A DNA stretch of 64,000 nt, from NCBI GenBank assembly GCA_024693285.1, contig JAILLE010000034.1, forward strand, positions 43,199 through 107,198. The letters are read 5' to 3'. The notes below the pieces were generated by a model. It worked only from the letters and a program-made list of their open reading frames with translations, was not told the origin of the DNA and did no database searches. The stretch comes from Bacteroidales bacterium. GTDB taxonomy: Bacteria > Bacteroidota > Bacteroidia > Bacteroidales > UBA932. This document shows positions 9,302-16,936 of the stretch, in pieces (the stretch's first letter is position 1; every line of letters begins with the position of its first letter). Made by a program: the position numbers and the translations under genes.

Positions 9302-10876
9302 ATGAAGAGAATATCCCCTATCCTTATAGCAGTGCTGGGCATCATTGTCGGTGCCCTGGCAGTCACGACATACAATACCTACAGGACCCGCAAGCACCTC
9401 TACAACGTCCAATACGGGCAATGGCGCAAGCTCAATCTGATTCTCGACCAGGTCGACCAGAACTATGTCGACACGGTTGACAACGAGGGCGTCACAGAGG
9501 CCGCTATCGTCGCCGCTCTGGCGAAACTGGATCCTCACTCGGTATACATGCCTCCTGTCGAGTTCAACGAGGCTGAAACTGACCTGGCCGGCAATTTCGA
9601 CGGCATAGGCATCCAGTTCAATGTCCCGAACGACACCGCTACGGTTATTGAGGTCATCAAGGGAGGACCCTCAGAGAAGGCCGGACTGCAACAAGGTGAC
9701 AGGATCTTGAAAGTCGACGATAAAGTCATCGCCGGAGTCGGGTTCCCCCAGGACAGCATGGTCCGCAGGATGAAAGGTCCAGCCGGGTCAAAAGTCAAGA
9801 TTACGGTCGGCCGCGGAAAGGAGACCATCCCATTTGAGATCACCAGGGGGAAGATTCCTGTGCACTGTGTTGACGCCGCTTTCATGGCGAATGACACCAC
9901 GGGCTATTTAAAGCTCTCAAAGTTCTCCAAGACAACGTACAATGAGGTCAGCATAGCAGCTTTAAAGCTACTTTCCCAAGGCATGAAGAAACTCATCCTT
10001 GACTTGAGGGACAACACCGGAGGCTATTTTGACCAGGCTCTGCTGCTCAGCAACATGTTCCTTGAGAAAGGGGATGAGATTGTCTACATGGAAGGCCTTC
10101 ATCGCAAGAGAGATGAATACAAGGCTGACGGGAAGGGAATCCTCAAAAACGTCGCCCTAACGGTGCTCATCAACGAGTCCAGCGCTTCATCCAGCGAGAT
10201 ATTCGCCGGGGCTATTCAGGACAATGACAGGGGCACGATCATCGGAAGGCGTTCGTTCGGGAAAGGACTTGTCCAGGAACCTCTGTATTTCAGCGACGGA
10301 TCAGGGGTGAGGCTGACTGTGGCCAGGTTCTACACTCCTTCCGGAAGGTGCATCCAGAAGCCATATTCCGACGACTACAGGTACGATATATACAAGCGTT
10401 ACTCCGGTGGGGAGATGTACGATGCCGACAGCATAAAGGTCGATTCCACAGCGGCTTACAAGACAATCAGCGGAAGGACGGTCTATGGAGGCGGAGGCAT
10501 TATCCCGGACGTTTTCGTCCCGGTCGACACCACCAGGGCAACTAATTTTTACATTGCCTGCAACAGGAAGGCCACACAGATGCGATTCTCTTCCGCCATG
10601 TTTGACCGATATAAAGGCACCATAGCCGGAATTGAGGACTTCAATGAACTCAGCAAGGCCCTCGACGGAATGGATATTCCCGGCAAGTTCAAGGAATATG
10701 CCTCCAGAGTGGACGGCATCAACTGCACACCTCAGGAATGGAAGGACACTGAGGAATATCTCGTCCCGCAGCTGAGAGCCCTGATCGGGCGCTACTCAAA
10801 GCTCGGGGACAACGCTTTCTATAAGATGTATCTCGGGGTGGACACCACGATACGCAAGGCTATTGAACAGGAATGA
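9302..10876 (+). CDS. S41 family carboxy-terminal processing protease (CtpA type)
   Basis: Periplasmic serine protease with an N-terminal membrane anchor or signal (ISPILIAVLGIIVGALAVTTY). A PDZ domain follows (VIEVIKGGPSEKAGLQQGDRI), then the S41 catalytic domain. The Ser-Lys dyad can be placed in SSASSSEIFAGAIQD and in RRSFGKGLVQEP. A C-terminal region of about 130 residues follows, typical for Bacteroidetes members of 520-570 residues. The start is two bases after the deaminase stop. Its 3' end overlaps by 17 bases the end of the opposite-strand response regulator. Confidence 0.93.
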   Translation: MKRISPILIAVLGIIVGALAVTTYNTYRTRKHLYNVQYGQWRKLNLILDQVDQNYVDTVDNEGVTEAAIVAALAKLDPHSVYMPPVEFNEAETDLAGNFDGIGIQFNVPNDTATVIEVIKGGPSEKAGLQQGDRILKVDDKVIAGVGFPQDSMVRRMKGPAGSKVKITVGRGKETIPFEITRGKIPVHCVDAAFMANDTTGYLKLSKFSKTTYNEVSIAALKLLSQGMKKLILDLRDNTGGYFDQALLLSNMFLEKGDEIVYMEGLHRKRDEYKADGKGILKNVALTVLINESSASSSEIFAGAIQDNDRGTIIGRRSFGKGLVQEPLYFSDGSGVRLTVARFYTPSGRCIQKPYSDDYRYDIYKRYSGGEMYDADSIKVDSTAAYKTISGRTVYGGGGIIPDVFVPVDTTRATNFYIACNRKATQMRFSSAMFDRYKGTIAGIEDFNELSKALDGMDIPGKFKEYASRVDGINCTPQEWKDTEEYLVPQLRALIGRYSKLGDNAFYKMYLGVDTTIRKAIEQE

Positions 10877-12017
10877 CGTACATCTTCACGTCTTCCGCGC
10901 TAATAGGATTGCCGCCGAAAATCAATAGCCTCTCAACGACATTGCACAACTCCCTTATATTTCCAGGCCATGACTTCTCTTGAAGAAGTTTGATGGCCTC
11001 GGGAGAGAATGGCCTTGAGAGCAAGCCTTTCTCCGTGCTGAGCTGCTCCACGAAATAATCCACCAACAGCGGAATGTCATCTTTCCTCTCATCCAGGGAA
11101 GGCACCTTGATGACAATCACACTAAGACGATAATACAGGTCCTCCCTGAAATTACCCTTCTCAATCTCCTTGCGAAGGTCCTTGTTAGTGGCCGCGACAA
11201 CTCTCACGTCCACGATAATGTCTTTGTCACTTCCGACTCTCGACAGCTTCTTCTCCTGAAGTACCCTCAGCACTTTGGCCTGGGCCGCGAGACTCATATC
11301 CCCAATCTCGTCAAGGAACAATGTTCCGCCATCAGCCTGCTCGAACTTACCCTTATGCTGTTTAATCGCTGAGGTGAAAGAGCCTTTCTCATGGCCAAAC
11401 AACTCACTCTCAATTAGTTCTGATGGAATAGCGGCACAGTTGACTTCAATGTAAGGCATCGCGCTTCTGGCACTCTGCTCGTAAAGGCTTCTGGCGACAA
11501 GCTCCTTTCCGGATCCGTTAGGACCCATTATCAGGACCCTCGAATCAGTAGGGGCGACCTTGGTGATCATATCCCTGATATGACGAATAGGCTCTGACTC
11601 GCCGACCATCTTCTGACCATAGACCTTTTTCTTGAGCTGACGGTTCTCCTTGACTATGCTAACCCTTTCGGTGGCATTCTTGATGGTGATAAGTATCCTA
11701 TTGAGATCCAACGGCTTCTGGATAAAATCGAAGGCTCCTTTCTTGATGCACTCGACCGCGGTCTCAATGTCTCCGTGGCCGGAAATCATCACGATCGCCG
11801 AATCGATCCCGTCAGCGACCAACTTGTCAAGAACTTCAGTTCCGTCCATCCCCGGCATCTTGATGTCGCAGAAAATGACATCAAAACGCTCTTTGTCAAC
11901 CTTGGCGAGAGCGGCAGGCCCATCCTCAGCGGTATCGACCTCATAACCTTCATCACCCAAAATCTCGCCCAGGGAGTTCCTGATGGCCTTCTCATCGTCA
12001 ACTATAAGAATCTTCAT
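10860..12017 (-). CDS. Sigma-54-dependent response regulator (NtrC/AtoC type) lacking a DNA-binding domain
   Basis: Two-domain activator. Residues 1-120 are a receiver with phospho-acceptor Asp51 ([13 protein letters not shown]) and the switch lysine (FIQKPLDLN). Residues about 140-380 are an AAA+ domain with Walker A ([18 protein letters not shown]), Walker B ([12 protein letters not shown]) and arginine-finger region. The sigma-54 contact loop reads GSFTSA instead of GAFTGA. The protein stops at residue 385 right after the AAA+ domain, so the usual Fis-type helix-turn-helix is missing. It may act without binding an enhancer or through a partner. No histidine kinase lies next to it. Its 3' end overlaps the CtpA-type gene. 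Confidence 0.9.
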   Translation of the reverse strand: MKILIVDDEKAIRNSLGEILGDEGYEVDTAEDGPAALAKVDKERFDVIFCDIKMPGMDGTEVLDKLVADGIDSAIVMISGHGDIETAVECIKKGAFDFIQKPLDLNRILITIKNATERVSIVKENRQLKKKVYGQKMVGESEPIRHIRDMITKVAPTDSRVLIMGPNGSGKELVARSLYEQSARSAMPYIEVNCAAIPSELIESELFGHEKGSFTSAIKQHKGKFEQADGGTLFLDEIGDMSLAAQAKVLRVLQEKKLSRVGSDKDIIVDVRVVAATNKDLRKEIEKGNFREDLYYRLSVIVIKVPSLDERKDDIPLLVDYFVEQLSTEKGLLSRPFSPEAIKLLQEKSWPGNIRELCNVVERLLIFGGNPISAEDVKMYVIPVQ

Positions 12018-12079
12018 ATCCAGACTGCTTTTCTATCACAACTTTACGCGAATATCGGACTTTTTTCTCGGAATTTTGG

Positions 12080-12087
12080 TATTTTTG
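12080..12087 (+). promoter_or_regulatory. -7 box (TATTTTTG) five bases before cmk ATG
   Basis: Matches TAnnTTTG and ends 5 bases before the ATG at 12093, so the transcript would begin at or very near the start codon. No clear TTTG lies 19-20 bases upstream. Confidence 0.45.
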
Positions 12088-12092
12088 TTATT

Positions 12093-12779
12093 ATGAATAT
12101 TCCAGACATCATCATAGCCATTGACGGCTATTCCTCAACCGGCAAGAGCACGCTTGCCAAGCTGATAGCAGAACAGTACTCATTTCTCTACCTCGACTCC
12201 GGCGCGATGTACCGGGGAGTCACTCTCCATGCGCTCGAGAACGGGATGATCGACGATTCCGGGGCTATTGATGAGGCCAGGCTCAAGGTCGCTCTTGAGA
12301 CCCTCGACCTGGATTTCCGGATCGACGGAACTTATATCGGTGACCGCAGAGTCGAACAGGATATCCGTACCTTGGAGGTTTCGAGCCATGTCAGCCCTGT
12401 CTCAGCCATTCCGTTTGTGAGAGAATTCGTGGATGAGAAACTCCACGCTTTCGGACAGCGCAAAAGGGTTGTCATGGACGGCCGAGACATCGGAACGACC
12501 GTATTCCCAAATGCGGAGGTTAAGATATTCATGACCGCCACGCCTGAAGTCAGGGCCCAGAGACGCTTTGACGAGATGAAAGCAAAAGGCCAGGAACCAG
12601 TCATGGAGGAGGTCATGAAGAACCTTCTCGAGAGGGACTACATCGACTCTCACCGCGAGGTGTCTCCCCTCTCCAGGGCCGCTGACGCCTATGTCCTGGA
12701 CAATTCAGACATGACTCTCCATGAGGAGACTGTATGGTTCCAGGGGCTTTGCCAAGGCAAGTTCGGCATCTTGGAATAA
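12093..12779 (+). CDS. cmk: Cytidylate kinase
   Basis: Phosphorylates CMP and dCMP. The P-loop IAIDGYSSTGKSTLAKLIAE is at residues 8-27, then the CMP-binding block LYLDSGAMYRGVTLHALE and the motif VVMDGRDIGTTVFPNAEVK. The 228-residue length is right for the family. The frame is open further upstream to 11775, but that part lies opposite the response regulator and lacks family similarity, so the ATG at 12093 is chosen. The stop overlaps the ispH start by one base. Confidence 0.95.
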   Translation: MNIPDIIIAIDGYSSTGKSTLAKLIAEQYSFLYLDSGAMYRGVTLHALENGMIDDSGAIDEARLKVALETLDLDFRIDGTYIGDRRVEQDIRTLEVSSHVSPVSAIPFVREFVDEKLHAFGQRKRVVMDGRDIGTTVFPNAEVKIFMTATPEVRAQRRFDEMKAKGQEPVMEEVMKNLLERDYIDSHREVSPLSRAADAYVLDNSDMTLHEETVWFQGLCQGKFGILE

Positions 12780-13663
12780 TGGCTCTCACGGTCGAGATTG
12801 ACAAGCGCTCGGGATTCTGTGGTGGAGTCATCCGGGCCATCAGCCGGGCCGAGAAGTTCCTCGAATCAGATCCCGGACGTAAACTGTATTCCCTAGGAGC
12901 GATAGTCCATAACGAAGCCGAACTTTCCAGACTCGGCTCAAAGGGACTTGTCACTATCGGCAAAGAAGACATTTCCGACATTCCCGATCCATCCTCTGAG
13001 ACTCTTTTGATCCGCGCCCATGGCGAGCCTCCGGAGACCTATGAGCTTGCCGATCAGGTAGGCATCAATGTCATAGATTGCACCTGCCCGGTAGTGCTGC
13101 GCCTCCAGCAGAGCATCCGCGAAGCATATGACCAGAATAAGAATATCATTATTTTCGGGAAAATCGGGCACGCTGAGGTGTTGGGACTGCTGGGACAGGT
13201 TGGAGGCGATGCGGTTGTCATCGAAGACATGAATATGCTGCTCTCAGCGCTGGAGGACGGTTCCATCAGAGTCGATGTGCCGTTGGAGATATTCTCACAG
13301 ACAACCAAAAGCCCGACCGAATACTCCGAGATATGCTCGGTGCTCTCCGAGAAGGCTCAAGCCGGACTGACTGTCCACAATACCATCTGCTCACAAGTGG
13401 CGTCGAGGCATGAGGAACTTTCATCTTTCGCCTCATCGCATGACGTTATCCTCTTTGTATCAGGAGCTTCCAGTTCCAATGGGAAAGTCCTTTGCGATCT
13501 TTGCCGTTCCAAGAATCCCAGGACATATCACATCTCCGGTCCCGAGGAGATCGACCCGGTATGGTTTGAGGCCGACGACCGGGTCGGAATATGCGGAGCT
13601 ACCTCAACTCCTCGCTGGCTACTTGAGAAAGTCGCCTCCGCCGTAGCCTCTTTCAACCGATAA
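12779..13663 (+). CDS. ispH: 4-hydroxy-3-methylbut-2-enyl diphosphate reductase
   Basis: Last enzyme of the MEP isoprenoid pathway, an iron-sulfur protein. The three cluster cysteines can be placed in RSGFCGGV, CTCPVVLRLQ and HNTICSQVASR. The substrate-binding histidine and loops are seen in RAHGEPPETY and GASSSNGKVL. The start is set by the TAATG overlap with cmk, giving 294 residues. An open upstream extension to 12734 lies inside cmk and is rejected. A cmk-ispH pair is common in bacteria, including fused forms in some Firmicutes. Confidence 0.95.
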   Translation: MALTVEIDKRSGFCGGVIRAISRAEKFLESDPGRKLYSLGAIVHNEAELSRLGSKGLVTIGKEDISDIPDPSSETLLIRAHGEPPETYELADQVGINVIDCTCPVVLRLQQSIREAYDQNKNIIIFGKIGHAEVLGLLGQVGGDAVVIEDMNMLLSALEDGSIRVDVPLEIFSQTTKSPTEYSEICSVLSEKAQAGLTVHNTICSQVASRHEELSSFASSHDVILFVSGASSSNGKVLCDLCRSKNPRTYHISGPEEIDPVWFEADDRVGICGATSTPRWLLEKVASAVASFNR

Positions 13664-13676
13664 ACAAGCCTATTTT

Positions 13677-15401
13677 ATGAAGCGCTTACAATTGATTATC
13701 ACCTTTGCCACGCTTTTGTCTCTGCCCATCGCGACGCGGGCGGATCGGGTCCCCGAGCAGAAGGCAAGGCAGATAGCCGAATCATTCCTCCGGATGCAGG
13801 CCTTCCCGGTCACCACACCGGCGACCCGGGGACATGAAGCGCCCGAGTTCTACATTTACTCGGCGCCCTTGGCAAATAGTTTCGTCATCATCTCGGGAGA
13901 TGATGTTCTCCCGCCAGTCCTCGCCTATTCGCGCGAATCCGCCTTTCCCGAGAAGGAATTGCCTGGCAACTTGCGATGGTGGCTTGACGAGATGTCTCGA
14001 GGAATTGACTATCTCCGGGAAAAAGGAGAGAAAAAGTCCCCGACAGTCGCCTCCAAGTGGACTCTCACTCGCTCCCTCTCCGTGGAACCCAAAGCCGTCC
14101 TGTCAATGGAGACAGCCAAATGGGACCAGTGGGATCCCTACAACCTCCTTTGTCCGCTTATCGAAGGAAAGCAGGCTGTCACGGGTTGCGTGGCGACCTC
14201 ATTCGCGATCATCTTGCGGTACCATAAATGGCCTGACAAGGGAGTTGGGACGGCCAGCGGTTACACATGCTCCAATCTCACTATTCCAGACCTGCCTCTG
14301 GGGCATGAATACGATTGGGAGAATATGCCTCTGGTTTATGATAAGAATTCCACCCCGGAACAGAAAGCGGCCGTTTCCCGCCTGATGTACGATTTAGGAG
14401 TTTTGGCTCAGGCAGAGTATAATGTGGATGGGACCTCAGCCTCTACCACGACTCTCCTGTATGGGATACAGGATCACATGAAGATCAACCAGAGCGCCAT
14501 GTTTCATATTAGTGATAATTATTCGTCCGGAACATGGATTGAGATGCTCCAGCGTGAGCTTCGGGAGAATGGGCCTGTCTCGTACGATGGCGACGCGGAA
14601 ATCGGAGGAGGTCATGCTTTCGTCATTGATGGTTACGATGACCAGGACAATTTTCATATCAATTGGGGATGGGGTGGAAACTCCAACGGCTATTTCACTA
14701 TGCCGGATTTCGGGGCATTCACCAGGAACCAAGGCGCTATTTTCGGCATCAAAAAAGACGATGGATCAAAGCTTCCGGAGGGCGTTTTGCTTTCGGAGCC
14801 AGGTATCTTCTCATTCCCAGACGTGCCAATAGTCCAGGGAAGGACCGTCAACGCCGGCATTTCCGCTGTGTATTCAATAGACACCGAGACCGCTCGTGGT
14901 TTAGTCTCGCTAGGCATCGCTGACAAGGACTATCACTTGAAAGAACTGTTAGGAGAGCCCTTTGAGGTGACCCTTGAGCTTTATGAAAAAAAGATGTTCC
15001 CTCCTCAAACAATCGAGATCCAAGGAGAGATCAGCCATGGAGATCGACTCATGGTTTTCTTCAAAGGAGAACATAATGGAGAATGGATGCCCCTTGGCAA
15101 TTACCTGCGACGCAGAAACTCGATCGCTCAATTTATGCGTGCCGTTTACGAGATATTGCTCTCTGACCCGGATCTTCTGGAAGAAGCCTCTTTCTCTTTC
15201 AACGCGAAAGATAATCTCTTGATAATCAAACTGCCTCAAGAAGCGACCTGGACTTTGACTCGGCAAGGCAAAGAGGTAAAAAGCGGTAAATCCGACTCGC
15301 TCGAAGCGTCCATATCCCTGGCCGGATTGGAAAATGGAGATTACGTGTTGTCTTTGCTCGGCGAAACCGGCGCCAAATCATCAGTCACTTTGACCTTATA
15401 G
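13677..15401 (+). CDS. Secreted C10 family (streptopain-like) cysteine protease
   Basis: Signal peptide (LQLIITFATLLSLPIATRA) followed by a Spi-type pro-domain (about residues 25-110; KARQIAESFLRMQAFPV). The papain-like C10 domain carries the catalytic cysteine at residue 171 (VTGCVATSFAIIL) and the catalytic histidine at 313 (GGHAFVIDGYDD), followed by INWGWGG. A C-terminal region of about 200 residues ends in a beta-sandwich-like segment, as in Bacteroides and Porphyromonas C10 proteins. Such proteases are secreted as zymogens. The next gene, 2 bases on, is a BACON lipoprotein and probably its partner. Typical of host-associated Bacteroidetes. Confidence 0.9.
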   Translation: MKRLQLIITFATLLSLPIATRADRVPEQKARQIAESFLRMQAFPVTTPATRGHEAPEFYIYSAPLANSFVIISGDDVLPPVLAYSRESAFPEKELPGNLRWWLDEMSRGIDYLREKGEKKSPTVASKWTLTRSLSVEPKAVLSMETAKWDQWDPYNLLCPLIEGKQAVTGCVATSFAIILRYHKWPDKGVGTASGYTCSNLTIPDLPLGHEYDWENMPLVYDKNSTPEQKAAVSRLMYDLGVLAQAEYNVDGTSASTTTLLYGIQDHMKINQSAMFHISDNYSSGTWIEMLQRELRENGPVSYDGDAEIGGGHAFVIDGYDDQDNFHINWGWGGNSNGYFTMPDFGAFTRNQGAIFGIKKDDGSKLPEGVLLSEPGIFSFPDVPIVQGRTVNAGISAVYSIDTETARGLVSLGIADKDYHLKELLGEPFEVTLELYEKKMFPPQTIEIQGEISHGDRLMVFFKGEHNGEWMPLGNYLRRRNSIAQFMRAVYEILLSDPDLLEEASFSFNAKDNLLIIKLPQEATWTLTRQGKEVKSGKSDSLEASISLAGLENGDYVLSLLGETGAKSSVTLTL

Positions 15402-15403
15402 CC

Positions 15404-16216
15404 ATGCGTAAATTATTCAATCACGTTATCATAGTCTGCATTTTCCTGGTAGGATGCGAAAAGACTCCGGTTTTGGAGGTTAACACTGGACGGATCGACT
15501 TCCCCCATACCGGTGGCACCGAGACTGTGTCTGTCCATTCCAATGGCTCCTGGACGGTCAGCAACACAGATAGTTGGCTCCATATTACAACTTCTTCCAA
15601 CGGATTCACTCTTGTGGCGGATCCGAACAATACCTCTTCTGACCGTTCCGTGTCGCTTAGAGTCCAGTTGGGAGAACTGTCCCAAACGATAACAATCTAC
15701 CAGGAGGGCACGACTCTGCAAATCCCGATTCCTTCCTACCAGATCGGGTATGATGGAGGGACTTTACAACTTGGAGTCAGGAGCAATATTTCGTGGCAGA
15801 TAAGTTCCGATGCCGATTGGATTCAGGTCCAACGGAGCCGGGCCGTCACAGAGGAACAGGTGACTGTGTCTGTCGCCCCGAATCCGACCCACAAGACCCG
15901 TTCCGCCACCATCACGGTGTCAGGAGAAGGCTTGACCCACACCAGCACTGTCCAGCAGGACCAAGCCCCGCGCGTACTTGTCATTCATTTTGACACCGAC
16001 CTTTTCCCATTACCCGTATTCAATGGCGGAAGTATCAATGGAATAATTGATTGGGGAGATGGTTCAATCCAGAATTTTCTTCCCGGACGAAGGCACAGAT
16101 ACGATTCCGCCGATTCCCATACCGTCAGCGTCACCTTATTGGGCAGCACAGGTTTTGAAATGTCTGATATCCATGGTATCACGCATATAGACCTATCAGG
16201 GTACCGGGACCGATAA
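15404..16216 (+). CDS. Lipoprotein with two BACON domains
   Basis: Lipoprotein signal with lipobox FLVGC (Cys near residue 18). Two tandem BACON (Bacteroidetes-associated carbohydrate-binding often N-terminal) domains follow, at about residues 22-105 and 108-190. Both show the family pattern of a GGT-type turn, a NGSWTVSNTDSWLHI- or NISWQISSDADWIQV-type core strand, and a final strand before a QEG or QDQ boundary. The last 80 residues (VLVIHFDTDLFPLPV onward) match no family I recognise. It lies 2 bases behind the C10 protease, so it may tether, inhibit or target that protease; this is inference. Confidence 0.85.
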   Translation: MRKLFNHVIIVCIFLVGCEKTPVLEVNTGRIDFPHTGGTETVSVHSNGSWTVSNTDSWLHITTSSNGFTLVADPNNTSSDRSVSLRVQLGELSQTITIYQEGTTLQIPIPSYQIGYDGGTLQLGVRSNISWQISSDADWIQVQRSRAVTEEQVTVSVAPNPTHKTRSATITVSGEGLTHTSTVQQDQAPRVLVIHFDTDLFPLPVFNGGSINGIIDWGDGSIQNFLPGRRHRYDSADSHTVSVTLLGSTGFEMSDIHGITHIDLSGYRDR

Positions 16217-16219
16217 ATA

Positions 16220-16251
16220 TTTGCAGAAAAAAAGGCAATTGATTAAATTTG
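16220..16251 (+). promoter_or_regulatory. Bacteroides-type promoter for efp
   Basis: TTTG at 16220-16223, a 20-base spacer, and TAAATTTG at 16244-16251. The predicted start is near 16257, leaving a leader of about 30 bases. Confidence 0.65.
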
Positions 16252-16286
16252 CATGAATTACCTATAGATTTTAATTCATTCAGTAT

Positions 16287-16853
16287 ATGGCAACAACAGC
16301 AGATTTCAAGAACGGACTGTTCATCAGCTACAATGGCAAGCCGTGCCAGGTGGTTTATTTCCAGCATGTCAAGCCCGGAAAGGGCCCCGCTTTCGTGAAG
16401 ACAAAACTCCGCAACCTCGAGAACGGAAGAATACTTGAGAACACTTTCACCGCCGGAATGAAGATTGACGTCATCACTGTCGAGAGGCGTCCTTACCAGT
16501 TCCTCTATTCAGATGAGGACGGATTCAACTTCATGCACGAGGAGACATACGAGCAGATCCACCTGCCTCACGACGTCGTCGAAAACGCCGACCTCATGAA
16601 AGAGGGCCAGCATGTTGAGATGATGTTCGTCCTGGAGCCCGAGGAGAGGTGCCTTACCTGCGAGCTTCCCACTTATGTCACCCTTGAGGTCACATATTCC
16701 GAGCCCGCCGTCAAAGGTAACACCGCTTCTACCAACGCTCTCAAGGAAGTCACCCTTGAGACCGGTGCCAAGGTGATGGTTCCGCTTTTCATCAATCAGG
16801 GCGAGAAGATCACAGTCAACACCACCGACCGCAGCTACGGCCAGAGGGTGTAA
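16287..16853 (+). CDS. efp: Translation elongation factor P
   Basis: Relieves ribosome stalling at polyproline. At 188 residues it has the three-domain EF-P layout: a KOW-like N-terminal domain (NGKPCQVVYFQHVKPGKGPAFV), an OB domain with the EF-P signature near the middle, and a C-terminal OB domain (GAKVMVPLFINQGEKITVNT). The tip loop is PGKGPAF, with the lysine that other bacteria modify by EpmA. No EpmA or EpmB gene is visible here. It has its own promoter and terminator, so it is probably monocistronic. Confidence 0.96.
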   Translation: MATTADFKNGLFISYNGKPCQVVYFQHVKPGKGPAFVKTKLRNLENGRILENTFTAGMKIDVITVERRPYQFLYSDEDGFNFMHEETYEQIHLPHDVVENADLMKEGQHVEMMFVLEPEERCLTCELPTYVTLEVTYSEPAVKGNTASTNALKEVTLETGAKVMVPLFINQGEKITVNTTDRSYGQRV

Positions 16854-16871
16854 ACCTGATAAAACAGTCAT

Positions 16872-16908
16872 AAAACGGACAACCTTAAAGATTGTCCGTT
16901 TTTTTTTC
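16872..16908 (+). terminator. Rho-independent terminator after efp
   Basis: AAACGGACAA stem, a 9-base loop and TTGTCCGTTT followed by a long T run, starting 19 bases after the efp stop. Confidence 0.9.
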
Positions 16909-16936
16909 GCATATTTGTTGAACAAACATTTAACCC

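Noticed and set aside
16910..16917. CATATTTG as a promoter for the M64 lipoprotein gene
   Set aside because: The first base is off consensus and no TTTG lies 19-20 bases upstream; it overlaps the end of the efp terminator.
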